From Pithys albifrons albifrons (Eukaryota; Chordata; Aves; Passeriformes; Thamnophilidae), in NCBI RefSeq assembly GCF_047495875.1, contig NC_092463.1, forward strand, positions 34,723,724-34,787,723: a stretch of DNA of 64,000 bases, given 5' to 3'. How positions within the stretch are numbered: the first letter of the stretch is position 1; every line of letters begins with the position of its first letter. The position numbers and the translations under genes were made by a program. The notes beneath the pieces are model-generated. The model did not search any database. It saw nothing but the letters and a program-made list of their open reading frames with translations, and was not told the DNA's origin. Positions 20,366-33,312 of this stretch are shown one piece after another.

Positions 20366-22407
20366 CATACAGCTTGCTGTGTCTGTAAAACTGATTTTCA
20401 GCAAACTTCAACGTGATAAAGTACTTACTTTGATTGTGCTGAAAATTTTTGTCACAGCTATGACTTAAATGGAAACAAAAAAGTGATTTAGCAGAAGTGA
20501 CGTGTTCTGTGGTGATGTGTTTTTTCTGGTAAAACAAAAATCTTGAACAAAAGAAAGGACACAAGACAGAGGTTCTTGATCAGACCTAGAGACATGCTAC
20601 ACAAAATGACATCTGGGTTATTGTCTGGATGTTTGGGTTTTTTTCTCTCTCTCACCATTCTTGCACCCTCCCACCCAAAAAAATGTTGTTTTGCAAGTAT
20701 TTACTTTTGCTAATCCAGTGAAAAATAAAACAGGAACTGTTTACCAGTTGACTCTGCTTCTTAGTTCCATATGAAATGGTGTTTGTCTTGCATTTTGCAC
20801 AGGTAGCTGTGGCAGTGGCACGCCATATTCTAATTGCTCTGATAAACAATTCCTTGCTTCCTACACTCAGTGGTGCCGTTGAAAATGCTTGAGATTACTG
20901 CCCAGTTTCAGCAGTTTAATTGCTAATGATGTGTTATTGCTTCAGAATTTAATAGCTGTTTCTGGTTATGATAAAATTGGTTCAAACCTGCTAACTTTTA
21001 AAAACTTCATTTGTTGCTTCCTCTTTGCAGTGTGGTTTCCTCCTTAGCTACTTTCAAAACAATGTGGGCCAGGGTGCTGGGTGAGGTGACATGTCCTATT
21101 TTATACTCGACTGGAAAAGACTGCGTCATGGGCACTTGAAGCTCTGTGGGGTATTCTGAGTTCAGATGCTTAGATGTGGCTTCCTGTCATCACCTGATTA
21201 CTTACTCTGAATGCTAAAATGGTCTCATTACCTTTGGTATTATTGTCTTAAATTTTAGAAGAGGACAGGCATAGATTTTAATGTTACCTCGGTGTGCTGC
21301 CTGTTGTGGAGTGAGCACAGTGATGATCAAAACATTACATGGCATATTCCCTCATAGTAAACCTCAGAAGAAAGTCTCTTTTTTGTCTCTTTGGCTGCTT
21401 TTCTAGTCTTCTTTCCATCTCCAGGGAAACAATTCCCTATGCATTCAATTAATAAGATGGTCATACTCTTGTTGACACACAGGTTTTCAAACATTAAATC
21501 AAGACATCAAGGCCTAGTGATAACCAACCCATGTCAGTAAAAAATTGTAGAATTATGTGGTGCCCTCACTGGTGGTGGTCAGTATGAACTTTTCAGGCCA
21601 TAGACTTGTGCTTTCAGAGTCTGAGCATCCTGTTTCTATTACCTTCTGTTCATCCATTTTTATCTTTGTCTCACTTGACCGTGTAGTGGCAACAGTGTCG
21701 ATAGTGAGTATTCTTCCTCTTCTGTGTTTCCAGTGGTATTAGAGATGTCCTGTGCTTGCAGGTTGTGCAATCAAAATTGTCATAAAAAACCAAATAGACC
21801 AGAAAACAAAACTTTAGATGTTTATCCAAATTTCTCAGCCCCTAAGAATGGCCATGCCTTCCTGCCATTTTTCAATTCCTTGCAAAGGGAAGCATTAGAA
21901 CAGCCGTATGGCAGATGTGTTCAATTAGAGGTCTCAAAATCAGCTTCTTACGTGATGGAACTGCGAAGTTTAACATGCAAAATTCACTTTTTATCCTCAG
22001 AATTTTAGCAGAAATGTGTCAAATGCTGTTCAGCAGGATTGCTGTAGCCCACGTGTTTGAAAGTAGCTGATGATTTGGGGTACCTCACCTTCTGGAGTCT
22101 ATGTTGAGATGGCTTAAAGGGAGTAATAGTTTTCTGATTTGTTTTGAGTTTTAGGTTGTTGGTTTATTTTACAAATCAAGGCTTAAAATATCAGTCTCTT
22201 CACTTTACGCTTCTGGATAAATTGAAGTACAAAAAAATATTTTTCTGTACTTTTATTCTTACTTTTAAAAAACCTGTGCTTTCTTCCCTTATCCTTTCGT
22301 TTTCTTTCTATGATAGTTCTTAGTATCACTTTGAGGTTCTTTTATGTTTTGTTCTGCATTTTCCTGACTGCCTGTTTCTTTCTTTCCATCTCCACTTTGA
22401 ACACTAC
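20365..22407. other. Intronic sequence, no feature seen
   Basis: Unique AT-rich sequence. The plus-strand frame at 21724-22008 is unremarkable. T-rich stretches occur at about 20636-20650 and 22240-22320. Confidence 0.5.
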
Positions 22408-22538
22408 AGATTGCCCAGAGCAGTTGCCCTGTCTGATCATCAATGGTTTTCAAAATCTGGATGTCCATCTTTGGGCAGGAGGTAGGACAAGAGACTCCTA
22501 GGTCCCTTCCAGCTGGAAATATTCTGAGAGCCTATGAT
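22408..22538 (+). mobile_element. CR1 LINE 3' fragment with internal deletion
   Basis: CR1 blocks in order: 'gattgcccagagcagttgcc', 'ggttttcaaaatctggatg', then 'gggcaggaggtaggacaag' with 'ctcctaggtcccttccagc', and the terminus 'atattctgagagcctatgat'. Compared with the larger copy at 10582-10930, part of the section between the last two blocks is missing. Non-coding remnant. Confidence 0.85.
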
Positions 22539-22792
22539 GCTACATTTTTGTCTGTTCTGTACTTTTCTTTATTACTGTCATTTTCTATATATACTCTTCT
22601 TTGTTATGATACTTTTATTATACCTCTTTATTAATTTATACACAGGATTACGTATTTTGATGAATCTCTACTATGTACTTGATCTGTTAACTGGGTACTC
22701 TTTCAAAAGGTAGGGATCTTATTCTCCTGATAGCTAATTCTCTAATTATAAATCTTCTTACTTTGTTGCTGTTAAATGTGCTGATGATTTGA

Positions 22793-23182
22793 AGATTATC
22801 TTTTTTGACAGCTGATGTTAGTAAATACTTAATAAATTCTGAAATGGAAGAGTGCTGCTTGAAGGCAGGAGTAGAAAAATGTTTTGTCTTTGGGAACCCT
22901 CTGTCTGATTTTAGAATGTTTTTAATAGAAGTTGAAGAAACTCTGGGTTTTCCCCCCAAATCTGAACTCTGCAGACAGGATAATTCTGTTCCTCTTGAAA
23001 TGAGCAATGAATTTTTTAATGGAAAAACTACTTTTGTTGGTAAGCCCCAGCTAGTGCTTAATAGCATACATACAGGCCTAGGACATCCCAAATTTTGGAC
23101 TAATAAGAGCCCTGGCCTGCCAAATCTCTTGCAGTACACATCCCCTCGTAACTCACAGCCCACTTCCCTCCTCTCATATTAA
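22793..23182 (+). other. 130-codon open stretch, candidate alternative exon
   Basis: A plus-strand frame is open from 22793 to a TAA at 23180-23182. An acceptor-like 'ttatcttttttgacag' ends at 22811. Splicing the RAD51B donor at 5505 (phase 1, a lone G) to 22812 would put this frame in register, giving about 123 extra residues that start ADVSKYLINSEMEECC and end SQPTSLLSY. I do not recognise the peptide. The opposite strand is also open here for 158 codons, so low stop density alone might explain it. Whether it is a real RAD51B alternative 3' exon is inference. Confidence 0.2.
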
Positions 23183-26100
23183 TCCCAGGATAACATTAAA
23201 CTGCCAGTAAGTTATAGCCCTCAAATGTTGACATTCCTGAAAAAGTAACTGGGCGTAACATCAGTGATGAACTTGCTGTAACTAACCAGATGTGAGGAAG
23301 GTGTGTTTCAAGAGAGTGTTTTAAATCCCTCCTCATGGTCATTTTCCTAGCACCTAATACATGCTAGATGAGAAGAATTTTGGTTCTTTCCGAGTATTGA
23401 CACAAATAACTGTGCCTTCTGCTTGCATCTGTAGTTAGGAAAATATTTACTAAAACCAGACTGTACTTTTCAATAGATTTTAGTGTTACCGTAAGGCACT
23501 AAGCTGAGCTCTAAGCAAACCAGTCTCTTTCCTCTTGTCCTTGGACTCTCAAACACAAGCAGGGGTGACACAAGCTGTTCTACTAGCTTATCATTGTATT
23601 TCAGCTTTGATCTGGAGACTCCACATCCAATCAATTAGCATGGAAGCTCAGGCTCCCCTTTAGCCATTCCCTGAATTTCTAAAGGTGTTGTGAAGGTCAT
23701 TGATGATGTAGCTCCTGCAGTATGTAGTGAACCTGGTAAGCTGGCAAATTAAGTTTGCATCAGACTGTAAAAAACTGTCGATGGTTATGACATTCAGCTA
23801 CTACTGACCTGTACTGGATGCAAACCAGAGACCCAAATAGTCTGTGGTGATTCTGGGGAACCTGCTTCTGACTTGTGAATAAATCTTGGAGGAGACAGCT
23901 CACTGGTAAGGAAGCATCATGCTGTTTGCACTTTTCATGCTTGTGCAAGCATCATTTCAAAAGGAAACAAATAAAAGATAATGTAGAATAGTTTTAAAGT
24001 TTGGCCTTTGGTCTTTACAGATAAAATCTGATGGACCATAGATGGACAGGGTAAGTCCATGTGTTACATGTCTCTTGACTGTGTTTTAGTTTCTAAGATA
24101 CAATCTGTTGGCCTAACATTGAAGTTCCAGTCTCTACTGAAGACCACTGTAAATGCTTGTGATTAAAAACAATTAATAATATGGGTGTCTGTATTCCCCA
24201 AAATGTCCAAATTATTTGAAGTATTAGTGCATACAAGAACACTTGAATGTTAGAGTGCAAGGGCACTTTCCTCCTAAATACCAGCAGCAACTGATAACTT
24301 TTTTGAAGATTAATTTTCATTTGTGAATTTAATTTTGTGGAATGGTGATAGATCCATTTAATCAATGTGACAGTTACCCAGACAATTCCCAAGATTGACA
24401 GCAGGATCAAAAGCTTTCCCCTTTTTAACTTACAGCATGCTTCCACACAACTTTTATGGGACATGTTCGTGGCTTAATGGGTTATTCCATTTCTCTTCTT
24501 GTCTGGTTTTTATATCCTTTTTAAAGATTAGCCATGATTCTGTGTAGTTCTACTACAGCCAAAAAAAGGCAATGTAAATCAGAGGAAAGAATGAAAGTTT
24601 GTGCATACAGCATAAGAAACAGCCTTAAAAACCACGATCCAGAGATTATCCTGGGGTGGGAAAGTAGTTAAAACTTCCTCAGCAGAAGCTGTCTTTCTAA
24701 TCAGCTCTGGCAAAGAGCCTATTGATGGGATTCTTATTTGCTTTAGCAGGATTGCTAAGTAGAAAGGAGGAATTCTCTTTATGACTGTACGCAGGACTGG
24801 TAAATTTCTGCCAGAATTTGTATTCAGTTCTGATTCTCGGAGTTTGGGGAGGATATAGAGATACTGGGGGAGGCCAGAAAATATAGTCCATGTTGTAGAA
24901 AGTCTTTTCCATCTAAGCCTTCAGGGGTCTGCTGAAAATGTGGGATTACAGAGGTACTTAGGCTTGGAATTGCTATCAGTTCAGTCTTCTCAGTTGTGTG
25001 TGGGCAATTGTGTAAGAGTGTGCAGTGACTTCAGTAAACTTCAGCTTCAGAAAGATGCAGTTTCCTAGCAGTGTGGGTGACAACTTTGGAGCAGCTCACC
25101 TGTGAAGCTGGTGTGCTAGTTATTGATATATTTAATACCACATGGAACATCTATATAGAAGGAGTCTTTAACCCAGCTTCTTGGGGTGTACACCAGGGTA
25201 GATGCTAACAGGAAACTGCTGCCTCTGTGTGCTGCTATGATTTTACTGTCATGGAAAACGAGACTCAAAAATGAAAGGCCAGCTAAATGCAGTCCATTCG
25301 GTGTGTCTTATAGATAAGACTTTTTTTGCAGTGTAATCATTGGGTTTCTGAACAGCCTTGTCAGAACCTGGCAAAGAAACCCATCTGAGGAAGAAATTAA
25401 GATCTGAAGTCATCCTAAGGCACGAAAGAAAGCGCATACTTGTAACTCTGTGCTTCACTAACAATACTTACATGAGTTTTTCTAGAAGTTTTCATGTAAA
25501 ACTCTTCGATTTTTCTAGGCATTATGCCTAAGGAGTAACTTATTCCTATTCACTTTCAACATGTGTATACTGTGTTAGTTGCTGCATGCAGTGACACGGA
25601 AGCTTTGTGAGGTGCACAAACCAGCCTTGTGTGTCTATGCTTTTTTCTAAAACATGCCCTTATGGAACTTCTGGGATTTTGAGAATGGATGAATGGGTGC
25701 AAATTACAGTTTCCGAATATAGAAAGCAGAGTTCTTGTACAAATAGTTGTTGTGGAAGAGCTTGCCTTTCTTTTTTACTGACTCTGCAGGCAAAAGTTTT
25801 CATAGCCTCTCACTGGATGCAGCTTTTCCTGGCCACATGCTGCTCAGTCCTTTGTGTTTGTAGTGGAGATCAAAAGCATAGAAAAGCTCCTTTGAGCTGT
25901 GGCCAGTAATATTTGAAAAAAAACCCATTCACTGAGTCACTGGGTGGCTCAGGAAGCTCTGCATGTTTGCCAGTGTGCTGGATGCAGAGGGCTCAGATGA
26001 AAACTACAGGTCAGATTTGGAAGATGTGGGGTGAGATGTGACTGCTGCCCTGTTCTTAAGGGGAATATTCAAATTGTTGAATGCTGTCAGTGTCATCATA

Positions 26101-29100
26101 GAAGTTGTTCACTTGTGATCTGTAGACATCAAAAATGTGTTCAAAATAATACCTACCTCTAACTGAGTGGGATTTTTAAATTGTACTGAGGCCATCAGTG
26201 ACTTCCACAGCAATAATTAAATGTGCTTACCTTTGCTCTCTTGTTCTGTATAGTTTGGCAGACTTAGATCATTGGTGTGAAAAGCATTGATCCAATACAG
26301 AATGAGGTCCTGATTAGCCACTTAGATAAAGTGGAATTTGTGACTATGTGACTATAAGTGGGTTATTAAAAGTCACCTTTTTTGAGGACTGAGTTCAGTT
26401 ACCTTTTAAGAAGAAGCATAGTTGAAATAAAATAAACCTTTGAAACAGTGATGGTGTTATCTTCAAAAATCTTCAAATGCTGGCACTGTATTGACTATAT
26501 ATGACTACTTTGCTGTATCCTAGTGAGAGGGAAAAGTGGGGAAGAGAAGCAACTATAATAATTAAATAATAGATTTAAATTACTTGATCCTCAGGAAGTG
26601 CTGAGATACATGAGCAAAGAGCAAAGCATGTAAAGCCTCATGATTTGTGGTTTTATTTTCAGACTTGGTTGACAGTGTAACTATGTGGAGGTGTCTGGCA
26701 CACGGAGATGGTGTCCCAAACAACAGAACAGCATGTTCAGTGAGCAAGGGGACCTAATCTGGTAGAGGAGTGAAATCAGAAACTCTATACTACTACTGCC
26801 TGAAGAGATCTTGCAGGACACATCTGTCAGCATCACATTATATGTCATAGAACCATTTTAAAATATGTCAGTAAATGAGTATGTCCCAGCATCTCCCATC
26901 AGTATCAAGAGCCTGATCAGTTATAGGAGGAGGAGGGCAAAGAATGTATGGTCTGAGTTTCCCTATCAGATTTTTCTCCTTTGCAGAAATAGTGGTCACT
27001 GTAAAGACCTTGACAGTAGGAGCAGTGATGATGAGAACAGCTGCTGTATCCATAGTTCTTGAAATACTTATCTATGTGTGACTCTCCAGTGCTCTAATAT
27101 TGTCAACGTGCAGCCTAGAACCACCGGGACTGGGCTGGCAGCCTGGAAGGTGATGCTCAGGGGAGAAAAAGGGAATTAGTCTTTAACACAGTAAAATAAC
27201 ATCCAGCTTCTAATGGACATGGGTTAGATGAAGACATGATGGTGACAGGAATGGTGGTCTGTGGAAATGCCTGTGTAGGCCAAGATCTCTCTGTGGGCTC
27301 GAGAGTAACTACACTGTAAACTGGGAAAGAAGTGACAGCAACTGGGGCAGTGTGTACTCAAAAGACAGTAGATTCCCAGCTTATTAAGGTTAAGAGATTT
27401 AGGACTAGAGAAAGCCCTTCCAGTCAAATAACACAGTCCAAATCCACAAACCTCTTTGAGAACAGGTAAATTCTGGTTTACACCTGTAGATGAGTAAGCT
27501 GTGGTACATTTCACAAATTGGCATGTTCCTTGAAGTTCTCATTTAGGAGTTGGCTCTGGTTATTTGAAAGTAGAATATTAGCTGGTTTCTGGATCAAAAT
27601 ATCTGATAGCATTTCGAGGTGTCTAATAGAAATATGTATGTTCTCCCATATCATGTCATGTTAGAACAAGGAATGTTTTTACCAAGGAACAAGCAACAGG
27701 AATGAGCCTTGAATCCTGCCTTCCCAGCTGAAGAAGCACTTAGGGTCTCACTTGACAGTCCATGGCTCATATAGAAATTTTTGCTAAGACTATTTACAGA
27801 AGTGAAACTTTTTCAAATGAAGCACTAAATCAAAAGATGGCAAGCATAAACCACAGGAGAGACCCTCTGGATTTGTCTTTCCTTTGGGTGACCAAATTTC
27901 ATGTGTTTTGGATTAATGAGTTGACACCTAAAGGAAGGTACTAAAAGAGAGAGGAAATTTTTGAAGCTGTTCCATCCAGTTCACTTTGAGAAAGCACAGC
28001 TCAGTTCTTATGGCCTCTGCACAAATGCTTATACATTCTGACTTGTGTAAGAACTTCTGCTTGAGCTTTTTTTTCACTTTCTGCATCAAAATTAAATACC
28101 AGCTACAATGTTGTAAGCTTTAAAATGTTCTGTGTATGGAGATGTTTCTTTTAGGGAGGCAAATTTCTTATTCATCAAGCCTTCTGTTATTGTGGGTTGT
28201 TCTTTTTTTCCCAATAAGTACCTCATAATAAAAGCCAGATCAAGCCTACTCAGTAAGAGGAATTGACGGATCACAAATGACAAGAGATGAAGGAATTTTC
28301 CATCCACTCAAGAGGAACTGGATACTCTTTTTCTCAACACTTCTTTCCCAACATCCCCAAGCCCTTCTATGTTTGGAAATGGGATTCAGATTAAAAGTGA
28401 CCTTCCTTGGTGATTTTTTTGCATTCAGAAAGAAGTTATCTGTCTTGCAAATAGGGTGTTTTTGCTACATCTGGCCAGAAAGCAGGAGAGTCAACAGAGG
28501 CTGTTGCTTGTGTCTTACTGTGAACTAACATCTCATTTTTTCGATTGGTTTCCTGTTATCTGTCTTGTGTAACTTCAGTTCCTCCTGAAATAACTGTCTC
28601 TCCTGAGTATCACATGGTGAAGTGATGGTTTCAACTTCCTTTTGACTGAGTTCCAGCTTGAAGGATAATGGATATCTCTGTTCTTTTTGGTTGCTGCACT
28701 CCATGCTCATCTTCATAATTATTGCTGAAATTGCAGAAATTGGATTTCTTTTCCAATGCATGCAGTGGTCTCCTCCATGACTCTAAAGATAGTTTAAAAT
28801 GTTCAGCTACTAGCAACAGTGTTACAGATTGTCTTCATTGCAAGTGCTGTACAATTCTATTATTATTTCACCATTGTTTATACCTGTTCATGTGTAAACA
28901 ATTCCATATAGAAATGCATCATCATTCTTGTCCTGAGGCATCTTTTCAGAAAGTCAAGGAGGGAAAGTTGCAGAGGACAAAGCCATACACCACAGAATGC
29001 TATAGTAATATACTTCCAGAGAATATGCTTAGTAGAAATAGTTTCTCCAAATATGATTTTCTGTTTTTGTTATGGGCTGTTGAAGAACTAAAAAACAAAG

Positions 29101-29590
29101 AAAGAAGTTCTTCAGTAAAACTAAAGGCAGCTCGTGCCTTACATTTCTAAAGGCCTATTATTTAGCTGCCTCAGCTGATCTAAAAATGTTTTAAATCCAT
29201 TTCCATACTTGCTCAAGCTATGCTTCTTCAAAATCCAGGAGCATCAAATTCTAATGTTCAGTTACCTTTCAGAATACATATTTTTCAGGAGATGAGTGTC
29301 TGAAGCAGCTGTGACCTTCCCACTCTACCAACCTCTCCTAAATAAACACAAAGCTATTTTAGTATATAAGAGATCGATACCTATGTGCCTGTGCATATGT
29401 GCATACATATAAATAGATTAATTGATAACCACACACTCAGAAGTCTGTTACAGTGTCTCTCTTGGCTGAATGATCATTCCTTTTATGTCTTCCATTAGAG
29501 TTGTTATGATTATCAAATTTTTTTTATCTAATATTGAAATACTTTAGGAAATTGCAGACTAGTCTTTGGTCAACCCATTCATTAATTTAA
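23183..29590. other. Intronic sequence, no feature seen
   Basis: About 6.4 kb of unique AT-rich DNA. Open frames such as 24093-24464 (minus, two hydrophobic stretches), 27224-27514 and 28722-29150 lack family motifs and splice support. I see no CR1, RTE or LTR signature. Confidence 0.5.
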
Positions 29591-29648
29591 AACAACAACA
29601 GCAACAAGAAAACACCCACACAACAAAACCACAAAAAAACCTAAACAA
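29591..29648. repeat. A/C-rich low-complexity tract
   Basis: About 58 bp of A with scattered C (AAC, ACA and CAAAA units). Low complexity with no recognisable retroposon body beside it. Confidence 0.8.
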
Positions 29649-32067
29649 AGTGATCTTTAGAGCCAAAGATGGGTACTGGTAGCTTCAGGTGCATTTGTCC
29701 AGGGTGGAATTTGAAGATGGAGGCACTACTCATAATTCTGAGAGAATATGGGTACAAAATTTTGCATGTGTAGGCGCTGGCAACTTGGAAATTTCAGGCA
29801 TTACCAATTCTTCTTTAGCTGAACACATCATCCAGTTCACATCTTGTCTCTTGTGATATTTGCAATCCCAGCATTAAAACATAAAACTTTCTACTGAGAT
29901 TGTTAAACCTTCCTAGGCCAGTGAGTCGTGTATCATGGTTCTCAAAAAACATGATGGCTTTGGAATTTGTTTTTATGGATTAAATGTCAGGAACAGCATC
30001 GTTCTAAAACAGAAGATCAGGGTAATGTTTGGTGGTAAGTTATATGTGGTAAATGTTGAAGGAGTGACTCATATTCTAAAGACTATGAGGGCAGTGGATC
30101 ATTTACTTTAGTGTATGAGGCCTGAGGAGGAACCTTTAAAAGAAAAAATAGAGGATAAACCAATCAAAAGAAACCTTCTAAAGAAACATTCTAATATGAT
30201 TGGGTCTGTTTTTACTAGCCTGTGTAGTATCAGAACTAATGACAAACATAGTATTACATCAGCATGCAAGTGTTCAAGTAAGAGGGATAAAGCTGTGTGC
30301 TATACAAACCTTTATCACTGTTGTACATGCAGGCTACTCTTTTGCTTTCTTAAATTGCAAATGTTGGTAATGATAGCCCTGCTGCCACTTTACAGTGCTT
30401 GCATACAAATCTTAGCTCATATAAGCACCCCTCTCTTCTCAGATTTGCCATTTTCACCTTTTTTTTCTGCCTGCTTTTTAATTTTGTTTCCTTTAAGTTA
30501 TTTACTGCAGAGAATATTTAAATAGGGGTTTTTTTCTATTTAAACACACTGGTCTGAAACTGTAGACCTCAGATGATGGAAAGCATTTTTGTTCTCTAGT
30601 ATAACAGATTCAATATGTCCAATCACAAAAAACACCATATCATCTTCAAATACATAATTAATCTATTAGTTTAGGGTGCTGATTCAGCACTGAATGTTAG
30701 CAATGTTTAAAAAGTGTCTTTGCAGAAAAGACAAACCAACAAAAGTGACTAATCCTTAGGGATCTAAACTTCATTTTTGAAATAAGTCATTACCTTGTAG
30801 TGCAAAGTGACTGGAAGTTTTCTGTTGAATGTAGATCTGGTGTTGTGTTTTTATGAGAGATGATGAGGTCAGACCTTAAAATAATAATGGTTGCAATATG
30901 ATGTCTTCATAGGTATTTTTGTCAGAAGACTAGGAAGTAAGAGGGTAAAAATATTGCATTCATAAATACAGGTTTTTCTAGCAGTAGCAGTGGATTTCTC
31001 TCTGTAAAGCACTTTTTTTTCTGACTCTGCTTGGCATCTTATCAGATGCAGAATCAGGGCTGATATTACATTAATCCTGAGAAAGGAAAAAAACCAAGGC
31101 ATCTGCCATACTGGAGTTATTACACATTATATCTTCCTTTTTTTCCTCACAGTTTAAGAATTTCAAATTAGCTAGTATGTTGGTCAGATTTCTAGAGTCC
31201 ATCTTCTGAAAACGTAAAGGCTGATTTGAAATGCACACAGTCACATGGAGTTAATGATTCTGGTCCTGCTTAGGATTTACCCATCATAACAATTGCAGGT
31301 TCTGCATCCCAGCCAGAATTGTGCAAGGGCTAAAACAAGACAAAGCCCATTAAGGTCTCAAAAAGTTAAAAAGTGACTTCTTTAATTGGCATGATTTTTT
31401 GATCACAGAGGGCAGAAAAGTCAGGAGAAAAGAACATATATATTGTGAACTGGAAAGGAAGGGGTGTCTTTGAAATCTAATCCCTTGCTTTGCCCTAAAT
31501 CTGACTGCAGTTTTTTGCTTCTGCCACATGTTTACTTTGGAAATCTCTCTTTGTGCTTATAGAGTTTGTTCTCTCATGAAATTACATCTCGGGGGAAGGA
31601 TAATTTAAAGCCATTTCCATTTGTTATGTCTGTGCTGCACTAGGCTATTAGGGACTGTTAATGCTGGATAAAGTCAAAACCTACAACTACCTTTATCTGT
31701 GGATTACAGAATCTGTCCAACAAATTGCATGCTGATATTACCAGAATAAGGAACTATGGGCAGTTTCATGTTGTAGCCAGCACTGGCATCATTTTATGAT
31801 GTAGCCAACATCAGTGTTGTGTTGATGATGAGAGATGTGCATCTGACTTCACTTGAGGAAGGCTGACTTTTAAAGCTTGACTCTGATGATAGCCAATGTA
31901 AGTTTAGGTTTCTAGGTTAGGAACTTTTGCTTAACAGCCTTGGAGAAAATGTGGGTTGTGGGTTTTGTAATTCTAGACCTAGCTTCAACTTATTTTGCAT
32001 AATTATAGGTTCAAGAACATCCCTAATCAGGTAAAAAGTTGTACATTATGCTTGAGGAGTAGCCACA
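29649..32067. other. Intronic sequence, no feature seen
   Basis: Unique AT-rich DNA. The 136-codon plus frame at 30115-30525 begins at a Lys/Glu-rich stretch and ends in hydrophobic, T-rich-encoded residues. It has no motif and is taken as chance. The last 7 bases (32061-32067, agccaca) are the left target duplication of the following SINE. Confidence 0.5.
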
Positions 32068-32190
32068 AGTAAGGCAGTGAAATGCCACTCTGATGCCTGA
32101 TCCCGTCAGATCTCGGAAGCTCAGCAGACTTAGCCCCGGTGAGTACTTGGATGGGAGACTTCCTGGGAATACCGGGGGCTGTAGGTTCTA
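32068..32190 (+). pseudogene. 5S rRNA-derived head of the SINE
   Basis: The segment follows vertebrate 5S rRNA from its 5' end ('ccactctgatgcctgatc' region) through 'gtcagatctcggaagctcag' to 'cctgggaataccgggggctg' and 'taggtt'. The internal Pol III control region is well kept: the A-box equivalent at about 32117-32131, and the intermediate element plus C box at 32148-32173, where only two bases differ from the usual 5S sequence. The 5' third is more diverged. It is part of a SINE, not a 5S gene: there is no T-run terminator at the 5S 3' end and the sequence continues into the SINE body. Confidence 0.9.
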
Positions 32191-32385
32191 GTCCTGAGGA
32201 CTTCACTGTCACCGTCCAAGCTCACTCAGCCATGGCAGATGAACCTGAGGAGTTAAAGGGTAGGGCCTGTTCTGCACATGCTGTGCCTCACCTAAAACAT
32301 CCACTGTGCAGGCTCAAAGAGCACACCCACATGGGGAGAGCCCTTCCCAAATCTTCGTTGGCGAAGCCGAGCCATGATGATGATG
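32068..32385 (+). mobile_element. 5S rRNA-headed SINE with RTE-type (ATG)n tail
   Basis: A 318-bp SINE in three parts. First, a 5S rRNA-derived head occupies about 32068-32190. Second, a body (about 32191-32350) has no rRNA similarity. Third, the 3' end reads 'cttcgttggcgaagccgagc' and then catgatgatgatg, a palindromic 'cttcgttggcgaag' stem followed by a trinucleotide repeat as at RTE/BovB LINE 3' ends. The identical 7-mer 'agccaca' flanks both sides (32061-32067 and 32386-32392), a perfect target duplication. SINEs of this SINE3 type are transcribed by Pol III from the 5S promoter and borrow the LINE machinery that recognises their tail. The RTE LINE fragment at 15175-16918 suggests the partner. 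The name of the family is not known to me with certainty. Confidence 0.88.
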
Positions 32386-32392
32386 AGCCACA

Positions 32393-33312
32393 GCTGGCAC
32401 TGAAAATTGGAGACACATAACTAAGCTGACAGTTTTTTTCCTTCTGTGCTTTGGCAAGAGAATAATCATGTACCAGTGTAACACTGGCTTATTTTAGCAA
32501 TGAATTACCATTTTTTTTATTGCTTCAGACAGTAGCTTAATGAATTGTATGTCTGGAGTCAAGAATCAACCCATTCATCTTTATCTGCTCCTCACTCACT
32601 CTCTGACCAACAGTTTTAGCTTATTATGAATTATCAGGACTAGAAGAAATTAACTATTTTTCACAGTGGTTAATAATTATGGAAGCTTTATAAGCTTGCA
32701 CTCTCTCTAAGATGCTCTAATTCTAACTTATCCAAATAGAGGTCAAAGTTGCTCATCATTCACAGAGGTGACCTTTGAGTAGTGTGTGTAAAATCTGGTC
32801 CTGTATCCTGTATGTGAAATAAAGTAGGGAGGAAAAAGGAGAAGATTATGCACATGAAGGGTTTCATGTACATGACAAGGTGTTTTGTCAGAGTGAGGAG
32901 GAAAAACAAATCTACTGATTTCCAATCAGAGCTAAGTCAGTGATTACTGCTGATGACGGGGAACTGGTTTTTGTCTGCCAGGTACAGCTGTTGATTCTTC
33001 AGTAAATGTTGATTTTTAGTACACTTTGGTTATGTTGTTTTCTGTGGGGTGCTTTTTCACCTCAGAGAACTCTGTCCCAACCATCACCTGAATGTCCACA
33101 GGAGCAATAGGGAGCTGCTCACAAATGCAGCGTGGCTCCAGTGGGGCAGCTGCAGGGTGTCACAGTGAGCAAGTGTGTGAAGAGGACCAGGAAGCATAAA
33201 TTCAGGTACTTCTCTATCCTTCAGCCACAAGCATCTGGTGAGGTAAAGAAGTGAGCTAAGTCACATATGTCTCCATCAGAACAAGGAGAGTACTCACAGC
33301 AAACTGTGATCA
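32393..33312. other. Intronic sequence, no feature seen
   Basis: Begins directly after the right target duplication of the SINE. Unique AT-rich DNA with no exon or repeat that I recognise. Confidence 0.5.

Noticed and set aside
22687..23163. 158-codon minus-strand open frame as a gene
   Set aside because: It is the shadow of the plus-strand open stretch at 22793-23182, with no motif or start context. At most one strand could be real, and the plus strand fits the host gene.
24093..24464. 123-codon minus-strand ORF with two hydrophobic stretches
   Set aside because: Hydrophobicity arises from T-rich codons. There is no family motif, signal peptide logic or splice support.
32069..32190. Functional 5S rRNA gene
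   Set aside because: The 5' part is diverged, there is no T-run terminator, and the sequence continues into a SINE body with tail and target duplications.
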